A DNA stretch of 42,541 nt. Origin: Cyanobium sp. E1_MAG_00006 (GTDB taxonomy: Bacteria > Cyanobacteriota > Cyanobacteriia > PCC-6307 > Cyanobiaceae). This document shows positions 26,809 through 35,800 of this stretch, in pieces (position 1 is the first letter of the stretch; each line of letters opens with the position of its first letter). Position numbers and translations under genes: made by a program. The notes under the pieces are model-generated. The model did no database searches. It worked only from the letters and a program-made list of their open reading frames with translations, and was not told the origin of the DNA. Where the stretch lies: contig JAIYAQ010000015.1 in NCBI GenBank assembly GCA_027488975.1, positions 1 to 42,541 of the forward strand, given 5' to 3'.

Positions 26809-27192
26809 TCAGTCTGCGCGATGAACCAGGTCTGGGCGTAGCCGCGCCGCTTCGCGCAGGTAGGCGTGACAGACCGGCTGGCCGGGGGCAAGCCAGGCGT
26901 GGGCCAGCAGTCGGATGCAGCGCGGCAGGTCCCCCTGCACGGCCATCTGCTGGCAGTCCAGCAGGGCCACCGCATCCCAACCGGGGCGGCGCCGGGCGAT
27001 GGCGGCGGGGAAGCAGGCATCCAGATCTGCTGTCACCGAGAAGGTGACGGAGAGGACCTGCTCGCCTGCCAAGCCGTTGCGCTGCACGAGCGCATCAAGC
27101 AGTTCGGCCACGGACTCGGCGATCGCCTCGCAGGTGTTGGCGCTGACGGTGGTGGCCCCGCGCAGGGCCCGCAGCTGGAGGAGGTCGCTCAT
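26809..27192 (-). CDS. aroH: Chorismate mutase, AroH type
   Basis: A 127-residue monofunctional chorismate mutase of the trimeric AroH fold, which converts chorismate to prephenate in Phe/Tyr synthesis. RALRGATTV (Arg11 matches Bacillus Arg7), the Arg pair at 67-68 (Arg63 site), CIR (Arg94 matches Arg90) and HAYLREA (the Tyr108 site) are present. Two active-site positions differ from Bacillus: the Cys75 site is Asp79 and the Glu78 site is Gln82, in LLDCQQMAVQGDL. The start ATG 27192 overlaps the sppA stop, so sppA-aroH form one unit. Confidence 0.9.
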   Translation of the reverse strand: MSDLLQLRALRGATTVSANTCEAIAESVAELLDALVQRNGLAGEQVLSVTFSVTADLDACFPAAIARRRPGWDAVALLDCQQMAVQGDLPRCIRLLAHAWLAPGQPVCHAYLREAARLRPDLVHRAD

Positions 27193-28001
27193 GGGCGATG
27201 CAGCCAGAGGGGTTGACCGCTCCAGGCCAGTTCCAGTTGCAGGCTCTCGCTCAGCTGGCCCAGCAGCGAACGCCCGGGGATGAAGCCGGGGATGCGCTTG
27301 CCCGGTTTGCCGAAGGTGATCGGGCGCGTCTTCTGGACGTCGAGCTCGGCCAGCTGGCAGGCGAGCCGGCGGGCGTCCTCCTCATCGCCCAGCGCGTCCA
27401 CCAGCCCCAGCGACTGTGCCTGGGCGCCGCTGAACACCCGGCCGTCTGCGAAGGCGCGCACCACCTCCTCGCTGAGGCCGCGGCCTTCGGCCACGGCCGC
27501 TACGAACTGGTCGTAACTGGAATCGATCAGGCTCTGCAGCAGCTCACGCTCCCCGTCGGTGAGGGCCCGATCCGGCGAGAGGATGTCCTTGTAGAGGCCG
27601 CTCTTGACGGTCTCGAACTGGATTCCGATCCGCTCCAGCAGCCGCGAGAGATTGTTGCCGCGCAGGATCACGCCGATGGAGCCTGTGATCGTGCCTGGGT
27701 TGGCCACGATCTTCTCCGCCGCCACGCCCACATACACGCCGCCGGAGGCGGAGATGTTGCCGAAGCTCGCCACCACCCGGCAGCCCTTGGCGCGCAGACG
27801 CCCGATGGCGGAGTGGATCTCCTGGCTGTCGCCAACGGTGCCGCCCGGGCTGTCGATCCGCAGCAGCAGCGCGGGGCACTCACGCTCTTCCACCTCCCGC
27901 AGTGCCTTGAGAACGCGGCTGCGGGTGCTGCCTGAAATCGGCCCTTCGATGGCGATGCGCGCCAGCTTGCGGCGGGACTTGCGGCGCCAGGGCCAGGCCA
28001 T
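27189..28001 (-). CDS. sppA: Signal peptide peptidase SppA (short form)
   Basis: A 270-residue S49-family protease of the short, single-domain type that degrades cleaved signal peptides. The catalytic pair is visible: Ser86 in NISASGGVYVG and Lys138 in VKSGLYKDILSP, 52 residues apart as in Bacillus SppA. LLLRIDSPGGTVGDSQEI is the conserved oxyanion strand. The N-terminus (MAWPWRRKSRRKLARIAI) is basic and has no clear membrane helix, unlike the membrane-anchored relatives, so this form may be soluble or held by charge. The start ATG 28001 is chosen because the upstream part of the frame has no SppA similarity. The DMT transporter starts divergently 55 bases away. Confidence 0.9.
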   Translation of the reverse strand: MAWPWRRKSRRKLARIAIEGPISGSTRSRVLKALREVEERECPALLLRIDSPGGTVGDSQEIHSAIGRLRAKGCRVVASFGNISASGGVYVGVAAEKIVANPGTITGSIGVILRGNNLSRLLERIGIQFETVKSGLYKDILSPDRALTDGERELLQSLIDSSYDQFVAAVAEGRGLSEEVVRAFADGRVFSGAQAQSLGLVDALGDEEDARRLACQLAELDVQKTRPITFGKPGKRIPGFIPGRSLLGQLSESLQLELAWSGQPLWLHRP

Positions 28002-28056
28002 TGATGCACTGAGGAGTGGCTGGATCTTAAAAAGGTGGGCCAAGCCGGCTTGAACT

Positions 28057-29034
28057 TTGACGTGGCGCTGGCTGTTGATGCTGCTGCCCTTCGCGCTCTG
28101 GGGCACGGCGATGGCGGCCATGAAACCGCTGCTCGACGGCGCCGGTCCGCTCACCCTCGCCTGGCTGCGGCTACTTCCGGCAGGGCTGGTGCTGCTGCTG
28201 GCGGCCTCGCTCTGGCGCGGCAGCGGCAGCCGGGGCTGGCGGGTGGATCGGCGCGACTGGGGCTGGTTGCTGCTGTTCGCGCTGGTGGATGCCACCGCCT
28301 TTCAGGGCCTGCTGGCGCGCGGGCTGGTGGGCACCGGTGCGGGGCTGGGGTCGGTGCTGATCGATTCGCAGCCCCTGGCGGTGGCCCTGCTGGCCCGCAG
28401 CCTCTTCGGTGAAGCGATCAACCCGGTGGGCTGGTTTGGGCTGCTGCTGGGCCTGCTCGGCATCCTCTGCCTGGGCCTGCCGGCATCGCTGCTGCGGCAC
28501 TGGTGGCTGATGGGCCCGTCGGTGCTCACGGAGCGGGCTTGGAGCCATGGCGAGCTGTGGATGCTGGCGGCGGCCCTGGCGATGGCCCTCGGCACCGTGA
28601 TCAGCCGCTACGCCTGCCGCCACAGCGATCCGGTGGCGGTGACGGGGTGGCACATGCTGCTGGGCGCCTTGCCGCTGCTGCTCGGATCGGCACTGGCTCC
28701 GCTCGTCGATCCGGCGGCACCGGCCTTCTGGCCCAGCTGGAGCGGCATCGACTGGGCGCTGATGGCCTACGCGGCTCTGTTCGGCAGTGCCCTGGCCTAC
28801 GGATTGTTCTTCTGGTTCGCCAGCCAGGGGGATCTCACCAGCTTCACCTCGCTCACCTTCCTCACACCGGTGTTCGCCCTGCTCTGCGGCGTGGTGCTGC
28901 TGGGGGAAGGCCTGCGGCCGCTGCAGTGGTGCGGTGCTGCCCTCGCCTTGGTGAGCGTGCTGCTGATCAACAGGCGCGCTCAGCTCTGGCAGCCTCCGGC
29001 CAGTCTGGAGGGACCGGCTGAGGTGCTGCCATGA
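28057..29034 (+). CDS. EamA/DMT-family transporter
   Basis: A 325-residue membrane protein with ten predicted helices arranged as two EamA halves, the drug/metabolite transporter layout. It opens with LPFALWGTAMAAMKPLLDG, typical of EamA helix 1. The second half has FGSALAYGLFFWFASQGDLT and SLTFLTPVFALLCGVVLLGE, the EamA motif before the last helix. The TTG at 28057 is used as start, although an ATG seven codons on (28078) is equally possible. The stop overlaps the GT4 gene start (ATGA at 29031-29034), so transport and glycosylation may be linked. The substrate is unknown. Confidence 0.85.
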   Translation: MTWRWLLMLLPFALWGTAMAAMKPLLDGAGPLTLAWLRLLPAGLVLLLAASLWRGSGSRGWRVDRRDWGWLLLFALVDATAFQGLLARGLVGTGAGLGSVLIDSQPLAVALLARSLFGEAINPVGWFGLLLGLLGILCLGLPASLLRHWWLMGPSVLTERAWSHGELWMLAAALAMALGTVISRYACRHSDPVAVTGWHMLLGALPLLLGSALAPLVDPAAPAFWPSWSGIDWALMAYAALFGSALAYGLFFWFASQGDLTSFTSLTFLTPVFALLCGVVLLGEGLRPLQWCGAALALVSVLLINRRAQLWQPPASLEGPAEVLP

Positions 29035-30107
29035 AGCTGCTGCTGGTGGCCACCCCGCTCGGCCCTCTCGGCAGCGGCCGCGGCGGCGGCGTGGAGCTCA
29101 CCCTGACCGGCCTGGTGGCGGGATTGCTGCTCCGAGGTCATCAGCTCACGGTGCTGGCGGCCGAAGGGTCGCAGCTGCCGGCTGATTGCGCCGGCGCCGA
29201 GCTCTGGACCTGTGCCGGTGGGCCCCAGCTCAGCGCCCAGCATCAGGGCCGTGAGGCTCCCATCACCCTGCCGGCCGACGCCCTTCTGCCCCGCCTCTGG
29301 CGGCGGGTGCTCGAGGAGGGCCCACCGGCGGGCTTCGATGCGGTGATCAACCTGGCCTACGACTGGCTGCCGCTCTGGCTCACGACCACGGCGCCGCTGC
29401 CCATCTTCCACCTGGTGAGCATGGGCTCGGTGAGCGATGCCATGGATGCGGTGATCACCGAGGTGGCGGCCTGGGATCAGCGGCGGCTGGCCTTTCACAG
29501 CCTGGCGCAGGCGGCGGACTTTGCCCTGCCGCAGCCTCCGGTGGTGGTGGGCAATGGCTTTGATCTGCTGGCCTATCGCTTCCGCGCTGATCCTGAGCCC
29601 CTGCTGGGCTGGGTGGGGCGGGTGGCGCCGGAGAAGGGGCTGGAGGATGCGGCGGCGGCGGCGGCACAGATGGGGCTGCCCCTGGCGGTGTGGGGCCTGG
29701 TGGAGGACCCGGCCTATGCGGCGGCGGTAGCGGCCTCGGTGCCGGCGGGCACCCTCGACTGGCGCGGCTTCCTGCCCACGGCGGAACTGCAGGCTCAGCT
29801 GGGTGCGTGCCGCGCGCTGCTCAACACCCCCAAGTGGAACGAGGCCTACGGCAACGTGGTGGTGGAGGCGATGGCCTGTGGCGTGCCGGTGGTGGCCTAC
29901 CGCCGCGGCGGGCCCGGTGAACTGGTGCAGCCGGGCCTCAACGGCTTGCTGGTGGAGCCCGACGATGTGGCGGGCCTGGTGGCGGCGGCCGCCCAGGTGG
30001 GGTCCATCGATCGGCGCGCCTGCCGGCAGTGGGTGGAGGCCCATGCCTCGCGGGCGGTGCTGGCCGAGCGGGTGGAGGCATGGTTGATGGCGGGTTTGGG
30101 TTTGTGA
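29031..30107 (+). CDS. GT4-type glycosyltransferase
   Basis: A 358-residue GT-B glycosyltransferase. The N-terminal domain opens with LLLVATPLGPLGSGRGGGVE, whose Gly-rich turn is typical of the acceptor half. The C-terminal donor-binding half has LLGWVGRVAPEKGL and the EX7E-like segment NEAYGNVVVEAMACGVPVVA, which binds the nucleotide sugar in GT4 enzymes. No membrane helix is seen, so it is cytoplasmic. Sugar and acceptor are unknown. Its ATG overlaps the DMT transporter stop, and an ArnT-like membrane glycosyltransferase follows 94 bases on. All three could serve one glycan, but no biosynthesis cluster surrounds them. Confidence 0.87.
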   Translation: MKLLLVATPLGPLGSGRGGGVELTLTGLVAGLLLRGHQLTVLAAEGSQLPADCAGAELWTCAGGPQLSAQHQGREAPITLPADALLPRLWRRVLEEGPPAGFDAVINLAYDWLPLWLTTTAPLPIFHLVSMGSVSDAMDAVITEVAAWDQRRLAFHSLAQAADFALPQPPVVVGNGFDLLAYRFRADPEPLLGWVGRVAPEKGLEDAAAAAAQMGLPLAVWGLVEDPAYAAAVAASVPAGTLDWRGFLPTAELQAQLGACRALLNTPKWNEAYGNVVVEAMACGVPVVAYRRGGPGELVQPGLNGLLVEPDDVAGLVAAAAQVGSIDRRACRQWVEAHASRAVLAERVEAWLMAGLGL

Positions 30108-30201
30108 AACGGTTTGTTCAACACACCCTGGGACTCCTTGTTGATGCTTGGTCGACTAAGCCGGCTGAACGAGGGAAGCGGCCGAACCTCGCTTCAGTAC
30201 G

Positions 30202-32079
30202 TTGAGCACTTCGGCGAAACGCCCTCTGCCACTGCGCTTAACGCCAGATCTGCCCAGCGTTGACGCCCGGCGCCTGAGGCCGGCCCGCCAGCGCCTGGTC
30301 TTGCTCTGCGGCCTGGCAATCGGCCTGGTGCTGTTTGTGTGGCAGCTCGGCAGCACCGGCTTGGTGGATGAAACGCCGCCGCTGTTTGCCGCCTCGGCGC
30401 GGGCGATGGCGGAGACGGGCGACTGGCTGATTCCCCGCGTCAACGGCCTACCCCGCTACGACAAGCCGCCGCTGGTGTATTGGCTGATGGGGGCCCTCTA
30501 TGCCCTGCCGGGGCAGCAGGCATGGAACCCCCTGGGCACCTGGGCGGCGCGGCTGCCCTCGGCCCTGGCCAGCGTGGCGCTGATGCTGGGCCTGGCCCAC
30601 ACGTTGCTGCGCTGGCCCCAAGGCTCCCGGGCTCCTGGGGCCACGGCGCTGGCGGCGGCCCTGGCCTATGGCCTCTCGCCCCTGGCGCTGGTGTGGGGCC
30701 GCATCGCTGTGAGTGATGCCCTACTGGCGGGGTGTCTGGGGTTCAGCCTGCTGCTGAGCTGGCGCTGCTACGCCGCCGGCGGGCGCCGCTGGTGGCAGGC
30801 CTGGCTCGTGCTGGGGCTGGCGGTGCTGGCCAAGGGGCCGGTGGCCGTGGTGCTGCTGGGGTTCACGCTGCTGTTGTTTGGCTGGCTGCAGGCGGATCTG
30901 GGCGGGCTGTGGGCGCGGCTGCGGCCCCTGCCTGGGCTGGCACTCACCGCCCTGGTGGCGCTGCCCTGGTATGGCCTGGCGCTGCTGGTGGAGGGGGAGC
31001 CTTTCTGGCAGAGCTTTTTTGGCTACCACAACCTGCAGCGCTTCGCCGCCGTGGTGAACAACCACCTGGCGCCCTGGTGGTTCTTCGGGCCGGTGCTGGT
31101 GATCGCCAGCCTGCCGGTCACGCCCGTGCTGCTGCTGGGGCTGACCCAGGGCCTGGGGCGCCTGCGCTGGCGCTGGCTGCCGGCCGAGCCGCTGGCGCCC
31201 GAGCAATCCCTGCAGCGCTTTGCCGCCTGCTGGCTGCTGGCGGTGCTGCTGTTTTTCACGGCGGCCGCCACCAAGCTGCCCAGCTACTGGCTGCCAGCCA
31301 CCCCCGCGGCGGGCCTGCTCGTGGCTCTAGCCGCCCAGGGCGGTTCTGCCGGCTCGACCCGGGGGTGGCGCTGGGCCTGGGGGCTGAGCCTGCTGCTCAC
31401 GGCGGTGCTGGCCGGGGGCTTGGCGGCAGGACCCCTATGGCTGCCGCTGATTGAGGCCCCAGAGATGCCCACCCTGGTGGCTGAGCTGGTGGCGGCGCCC
31501 TGGGTGCCTCTGGGGGCGGCATTCTGGGCTCTGGCCCTGCTCCTGGGGGCCTGGGCTGGCTGGCGCAAGGATGCTCTAGCGGGCCTGTTGGCCCTGCAGC
31601 TGCCGTTGGCAGCGTTTGTGCCGGCGGTGTTGCTGCCGCTGGTGGAGTTGGGGGATCGGCTGCGGGCCGCTCCGGTGCGGGAGCTCGCGGCTGAGGCCCG
31701 CTCCACCCGCCGGCCCGGTGAGCCGCTGGCGATGGTGGGCCTGCTCAAGCCCTCACTGCACTACTACGGCCGCCAGGTGGTGCTCTACGAGGGCGCCGAG
31801 CCCGCTGATCTGGTGAACCTGGCTGATCGCCTGGCCCACGAACGCCGTCCCGGCCTCAACCCCCAGGCCGCGCAGACCGGCCGGAGCGTGCTGGTGGTGA
31901 TCGATGCCGCCACCGCGGTGCAGCCTTATTGGCAGGGCCTCATGCCCCAACTGCTCGAGCGCCGCGGCATCTACGGCCTCTGGCGTTTGGATCGGCTTCG
32001 ACTGGAGCAGCGGGCCGAGCAGTTGCGGCGCCATGGAGTTGCGGCCAATTGGAGCGACCCCCGGCCCGAGCGCTACTGA
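30202..32079 (+). CDS. ArnT-like membrane glycosyltransferase (GT-C fold)
   Basis: A 625-residue polytopic protein of the ArnT/PMT group, which transfers a sugar from a polyprenyl phosphate to lipid or protein on the outer face of the inner membrane. The catalytic loop is recognisable: TGLVDETPPLFAASARAM with its acidic pair, then NGLPRYDKPPLVYWL. About a dozen helices follow, with KLPSYWLPATPA, a family motif, in the middle. A soluble C-terminal domain begins near 480 (RAAPVRELAAEARSTRRPGE, ALHYYGR-like SLHYYGRQVVLYEG). The TTG at 30202 is the earliest start in this frame. A later start near residue 20 cannot be excluded. The acceptor is unknown. Confidence 0.87.
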   Translation: MSTSAKRPLPLRLTPDLPSVDARRLRPARQRLVLLCGLAIGLVLFVWQLGSTGLVDETPPLFAASARAMAETGDWLIPRVNGLPRYDKPPLVYWLMGALYALPGQQAWNPLGTWAARLPSALASVALMLGLAHTLLRWPQGSRAPGATALAAALAYGLSPLALVWGRIAVSDALLAGCLGFSLLLSWRCYAAGGRRWWQAWLVLGLAVLAKGPVAVVLLGFTLLLFGWLQADLGGLWARLRPLPGLALTALVALPWYGLALLVEGEPFWQSFFGYHNLQRFAAVVNNHLAPWWFFGPVLVIASLPVTPVLLLGLTQGLGRLRWRWLPAEPLAPEQSLQRFAACWLLAVLLFFTAAATKLPSYWLPATPAAGLLVALAAQGGSAGSTRGWRWAWGLSLLLTAVLAGGLAAGPLWLPLIEAPEMPTLVAELVAAPWVPLGAAFWALALLLGAWAGWRKDALAGLLALQLPLAAFVPAVLLPLVELGDRLRAAPVRELAAEARSTRRPGEPLAMVGLLKPSLHYYGRQVVLYEGAEPADLVNLADRLAHERRPGLNPQAAQTGRSVLVVIDAATAVQPYWQGLMPQLLERRGIYGLWRLDRLRLEQRAEQLRRHGVAANWSDPRPERY

Positions 32080-32139
32080 GCGGCAGGGTGATGCTGCTTG
32101 AGTGGAGGCTTGCTCTGATGGCCCAAGCAGGCACGCGCC

Positions 32140-32775
32140 ATGGCAGTGGCCCAGCACTACAGCCCTGCGCAATTGGCCCGCTGGGGACTGCTCGAGCAGG
32201 CGCTGCGGGAGCAATGCCGTGATGGCTTGATCGCCGCGATTCCTCCGCCTGCCGAAGCCGTGTTGGCGGTGCTGCGCGAGCAGGAGCTTGAGGCCGGACG
32301 CTCGCTCAATGATGCCCTGCTGGCCCGCCAGTGGTGTTGGCAGCAGTGGTGCCAGCAGACCTTTGGCGCCTCCCTGTCGAGCTACTACCTGCAGCGCAAG
32401 CACCAGCTCGATCAGGTGGTGTTCTGGCAGCTCCGGGTGCAGTCGGAAGAGCTGGCCAGTGAGCTCTACCTGCGTCTTAAGGAAGGGGAAACCGGATTTG
32501 CGGCCCTGGCCGGCCTAGACCAATTGCAGGTGCAGCGGCATGGCCCCTTGCGGTTTGAGCAGCTGCCGGGGCCGCTGGCAGCGCGCCTGCGCCAGAGCAG
32601 CATTGGGGCGGTGCTGCCCCCGTGGGGCTGGGGCGAGGCCTGGCTGGTGTTGCAACTGGAGCAACTGCTCAATGCCAGTCTCGATCAGGGGTTGCAACGC
32701 GATCTTCTGGCGGAGATGGGCGAGGCCCAGCTGCAGCAGGCGCTCAACCGCGGGTCTTCAGTCGTTGACCATTAG
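32140..32775 (+). CDS. Degenerate parvulin-like peptidyl-prolyl isomerase of the secretion locus
   Basis: A 211-residue protein with a SurA/PpiC-like layout: an N-terminal helical region (1-105, e.g. AEAVLAVLREQELEAGRSLN, YYLQRKHQLDQVVFWQLRVQ) and a short parvulin-type part (106-185) with EGETGFAALAGLDQ, FEQLPGPLAARLRQSSIG and WGWGEAWLVLQLEQL. The parvulin core is shortened and lacks the usual GG-LG motif, so activity is uncertain. No signal peptide is present, so it would act in the cytoplasm, perhaps holding a substrate before export. It precedes the ABC exporter by 48 bases. Similar genes next to HlyD/ABC exporters are common in cyanobacteria. Confidence 0.72.
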   Translation: MAVAQHYSPAQLARWGLLEQALREQCRDGLIAAIPPPAEAVLAVLREQELEAGRSLNDALLARQWCWQQWCQQTFGASLSSYYLQRKHQLDQVVFWQLRVQSEELASELYLRLKEGETGFAALAGLDQLQVQRHGPLRFEQLPGPLAARLRQSSIGAVLPPWGWGEAWLVLQLEQLLNASLDQGLQRDLLAEMGEAQLQQALNRGSSVVDH

Positions 32776-32785
32776 GGCGGGTCTT

Positions 32786-32819
32786 GTTGCAATACGCCAA
32801 TATGGGCAGATCATGCAAC
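32786..32819. promoter_or_regulatory. Inverted repeat just upstream of the exporter gene
   Basis: GTTGCA (32786-32791) and TGCAAC (32814-32819) form a perfect six-base inverted repeat with a 22-base spacer, ending five bases before the exporter ATG at 32824. The spacer is AT-richer than its surroundings (ATACGCCAATATG). It could be an operator or a leader hairpin for the exporter, but it is short and may be chance. Confidence 0.25.
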
Positions 32820-32823
32820 GTCC

Positions 32824-35800
32824 ATGCAGCTCGCTGCCGCGATCCGGGTGCTGGCGAGTTGGGCGCCGTTTGATCACCTGCCCAGGCGCCTTCAGGCGCA
32901 CCTGGCGGAACAGCTCCAGCCCCTGCAACTGAGACCCGGCCAGAAGCTGTACGACTTCGGCAGCCTGCCTCCAGGGGTTGCATTGGTGGCCCAGGGGCAG
33001 CTGAGGCTGCTGGCGCATGATGCTCAAGGGGAGCCCTTCACCGTTGAGCGGCTCGGCCCAGGGCGTACCGCTGGCGCAGTGGGTTTGTTGCGCGGCTCCA
33101 GCCAGATGGCGCTCGCGGCCGCGGAACCATCCCAGGTGTGGTTGCTGCCGGCGGCGGCCTTCCTGGCGGCCGTGCAGCAGGAACCGGAGCTCCAGAGCAG
33201 CTTTGCTTCTCCCAGTTTGGAAGAGCTCTACGGGGTGCTCGTCCTCAGCTCGGAGCCGCGGCTGCCCGCACCGCAGAAGCTGCTGCTCTGGGCCGCTCAC
33301 CAACTGACCGAGCAGCCCAAGGCGCAGCAAGTGATCCTGCTGACCCCTGGCCGTCATTTGATCCCGGCCGGCACCGGCGACTGGCTGCTCAGTAGCGCCA
33401 ATGTCGAGGGGATCGCGCCTGGGCAGGCCCTGGCCCCCGAGCAAACCATCACGGTGCTAGGCAAGCTGCCAGCCCGGTTAATCAGCCGGCCCAGCCCCTG
33501 GCCGCCCGGCGACCTGCCGGCAGCGCTGGTGGTGGGGCGTAACGGCAACGCTCCCGGAGAGAGTCCCAGCGAAGTGCTGGAGCCCGAGTGGATTGAGCAG
33601 CCCGGAGCGATCGTGCCGCTGCAGCAGCAGGGCGAGGCGCTGGAGGATTGGTATGGCCGCCTCAATCGCGATGGCTCCTATCCCCATCTGCGCGGTGATG
33701 GCGACTTGGAGGAGCCGTTGGCCTGCCTGCGCATGCTGGCGCGCCACTTTGACCTGCCCTTCCGCCGCGATGTGCTGCGGCGGGTGCTGGCCGACCAGCT
33801 GCAACGCCAGCAGGCTGAGGGCCCGGGGGCAGGCCAGGGGCTGGGGCCATTGCAATTGGCGGCCCTCTGCGACTTGATGGGCCTGCGGGCCTCGCCGCTG
33901 CAGCTGCGGCCCGACCAGCTGCCGCGGTTGGAGGTGCCGGCCCTCTGCTGGCGCAACGGCCACCCCCGCCTGATCTGGACAATCAACGAACGCGGCGCTC
34001 TGGTGAGCGATCCCCGCGGTGAGCAGCGGCAGCTCGGCCTCGGCGAGCTGGGCAGCCCCACACCCGAGGGGGTGCTGATGCTGCTGAGCGTGTGCCGCAG
34101 CAAGGCCAGCCCCCGCAGCCGCTTCGGACTGCGCTGGTTTCTGCCGGCGCTGCAGCAGCACCGGGCGATCTTGGCCCAGGTGCTGGTGGCCAGCTTCTTT
34201 GTGCAGCTGTTTGCGCTGCTCAATCCGCTGCTGATCCAGCAGATCATCGATGCGGTGATCACCCAGGGCAATCTCAGCAGCCTCAATGTGCTGGGCACCC
34301 TGCTGGTGGGGCTCGCGGTGGCCCAGGCGGTGCTGGGCTCGCTGCGCACCTATCTCTTCTCCGACACCACCAACCGCATCGACATCAGCCTGGGCGCATC
34401 GATCATCGATCACCTGCTGCGGCTGCCGCTTGGCTACTTCGCCCGCCGGCCGGTTGGGGAAGTGAGCAGCCGCATCAACGAGCTGGAGAAGATCCGACGC
34501 TTCCTCACCGGCACGGCGCTCACGGTGGTGCTCGATGCCCTGTTTTCGCTGATCTACATCGCTGTGATGCTGCTGTATTCGGTGCAGCTCACCCTTTGGG
34601 CCCTGGCGGTGGTGCCGCTTTTTCTGGCCCTCACTGCCGTGTCGGCGCCGGTGATCCGCCAGCAGCTGCGCGACCAAGCGGAGGCCAACGCCAGGGTGCA
34701 GAGCCACCTGGTGGAAACGCTTGGCGGCATGGAAACGGTGAAAGGCCAGGGGATGGAGCTGCACAGCCGCTGGCGCTGGCAGCAGCTATACGGCGGCCAG
34801 ATCCAGGCCGGCTTCCGCAACACGGTGACTAGCACCGCCGCTGGCTCGGCCAGCAAATTTCTCGAGCAGCTGTCGGGTCTGCTGGTGCTGTGGGTGGGCG
34901 CCACGCTCGTGCTCAAGGGCGAGCTCACCCTCGGCCAACTGATCGCTTTCCGCATCCTGGCCGGTTACGTGACCAGCCCGATGCTGCGGCTGGCCACGCT
35001 GTGGCAGAGCTTCCAGGAAACCAGCCTGTCGCTGGAGCGCTTAGCCGACATCGTCGACCACCCTGAGGAGATCGAGATCGCTGGCGAGCAGTTGCCGCCG
35101 CTGCCGCCCGTGCAAGGGCACATCGCCTACGAGGGGGTGAACTTCCGCTTTGGCAGCCAGGGGCCGCTGCAGCTCACCAATGTGAATCTGGAGATCCCCG
35201 CCGGCAGCTTCGTGGGGATTGTGGGCAGCAGTGGCAGCGGCAAGAGCACCCTCCTCAAGCTGCTCACCCGCCTCTACGACCCCAGCGAAGGCGTGATCCG
35301 GGTGGATGGTTACGACATCGCCAAGGTGGACCTCTACTCGCTGCGCTCCCAGATCGGCGTGGTGCCCCAGGACAGCCTGCTGTTTGACGGCAGCGTGATG
35401 GCCAACCTGGCGCTTACCCGACCGGATGCGGGCTTTGAGGAGATCTGCCAGGCCGCCCAGGTGGCCTGCGCCCACGATTTCATCCAGGCTCTGCCGGCCG
35501 GCTACAGCAGTTCGGTAGGCGAGCGCGGGGCGGCGTTGAGCGGTGGACAGCGCCAGCGGATTGCCATTGCCCGCATGGTGCTGAAGCGGCCGCGGCTGCT
35601 GGTGCTCGATGAGGCCACCAGCGCCCTGGATGTCGACACCGAGCAGCAACTCACCCGCAACCTGATGGCGGCTTACAATGGCAGCACGGTGCTGTTCATC
35701 ACCCATCGGCTCGGGGCGCTGCGCCATGCCGACCTCATCCTGGTGATGCACCAGGGGCAGCTGGTGGAGCAGGGCCACCACGACGAGCTGATCGCCCTGG

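Noticed and set aside
30108-30201. Gap before the ArnT-like gene inspected for a tRNA, terminator or attachment site.
   Set aside because: No tRNA arms, no hairpin with T run and no direct repeat pair were seen.
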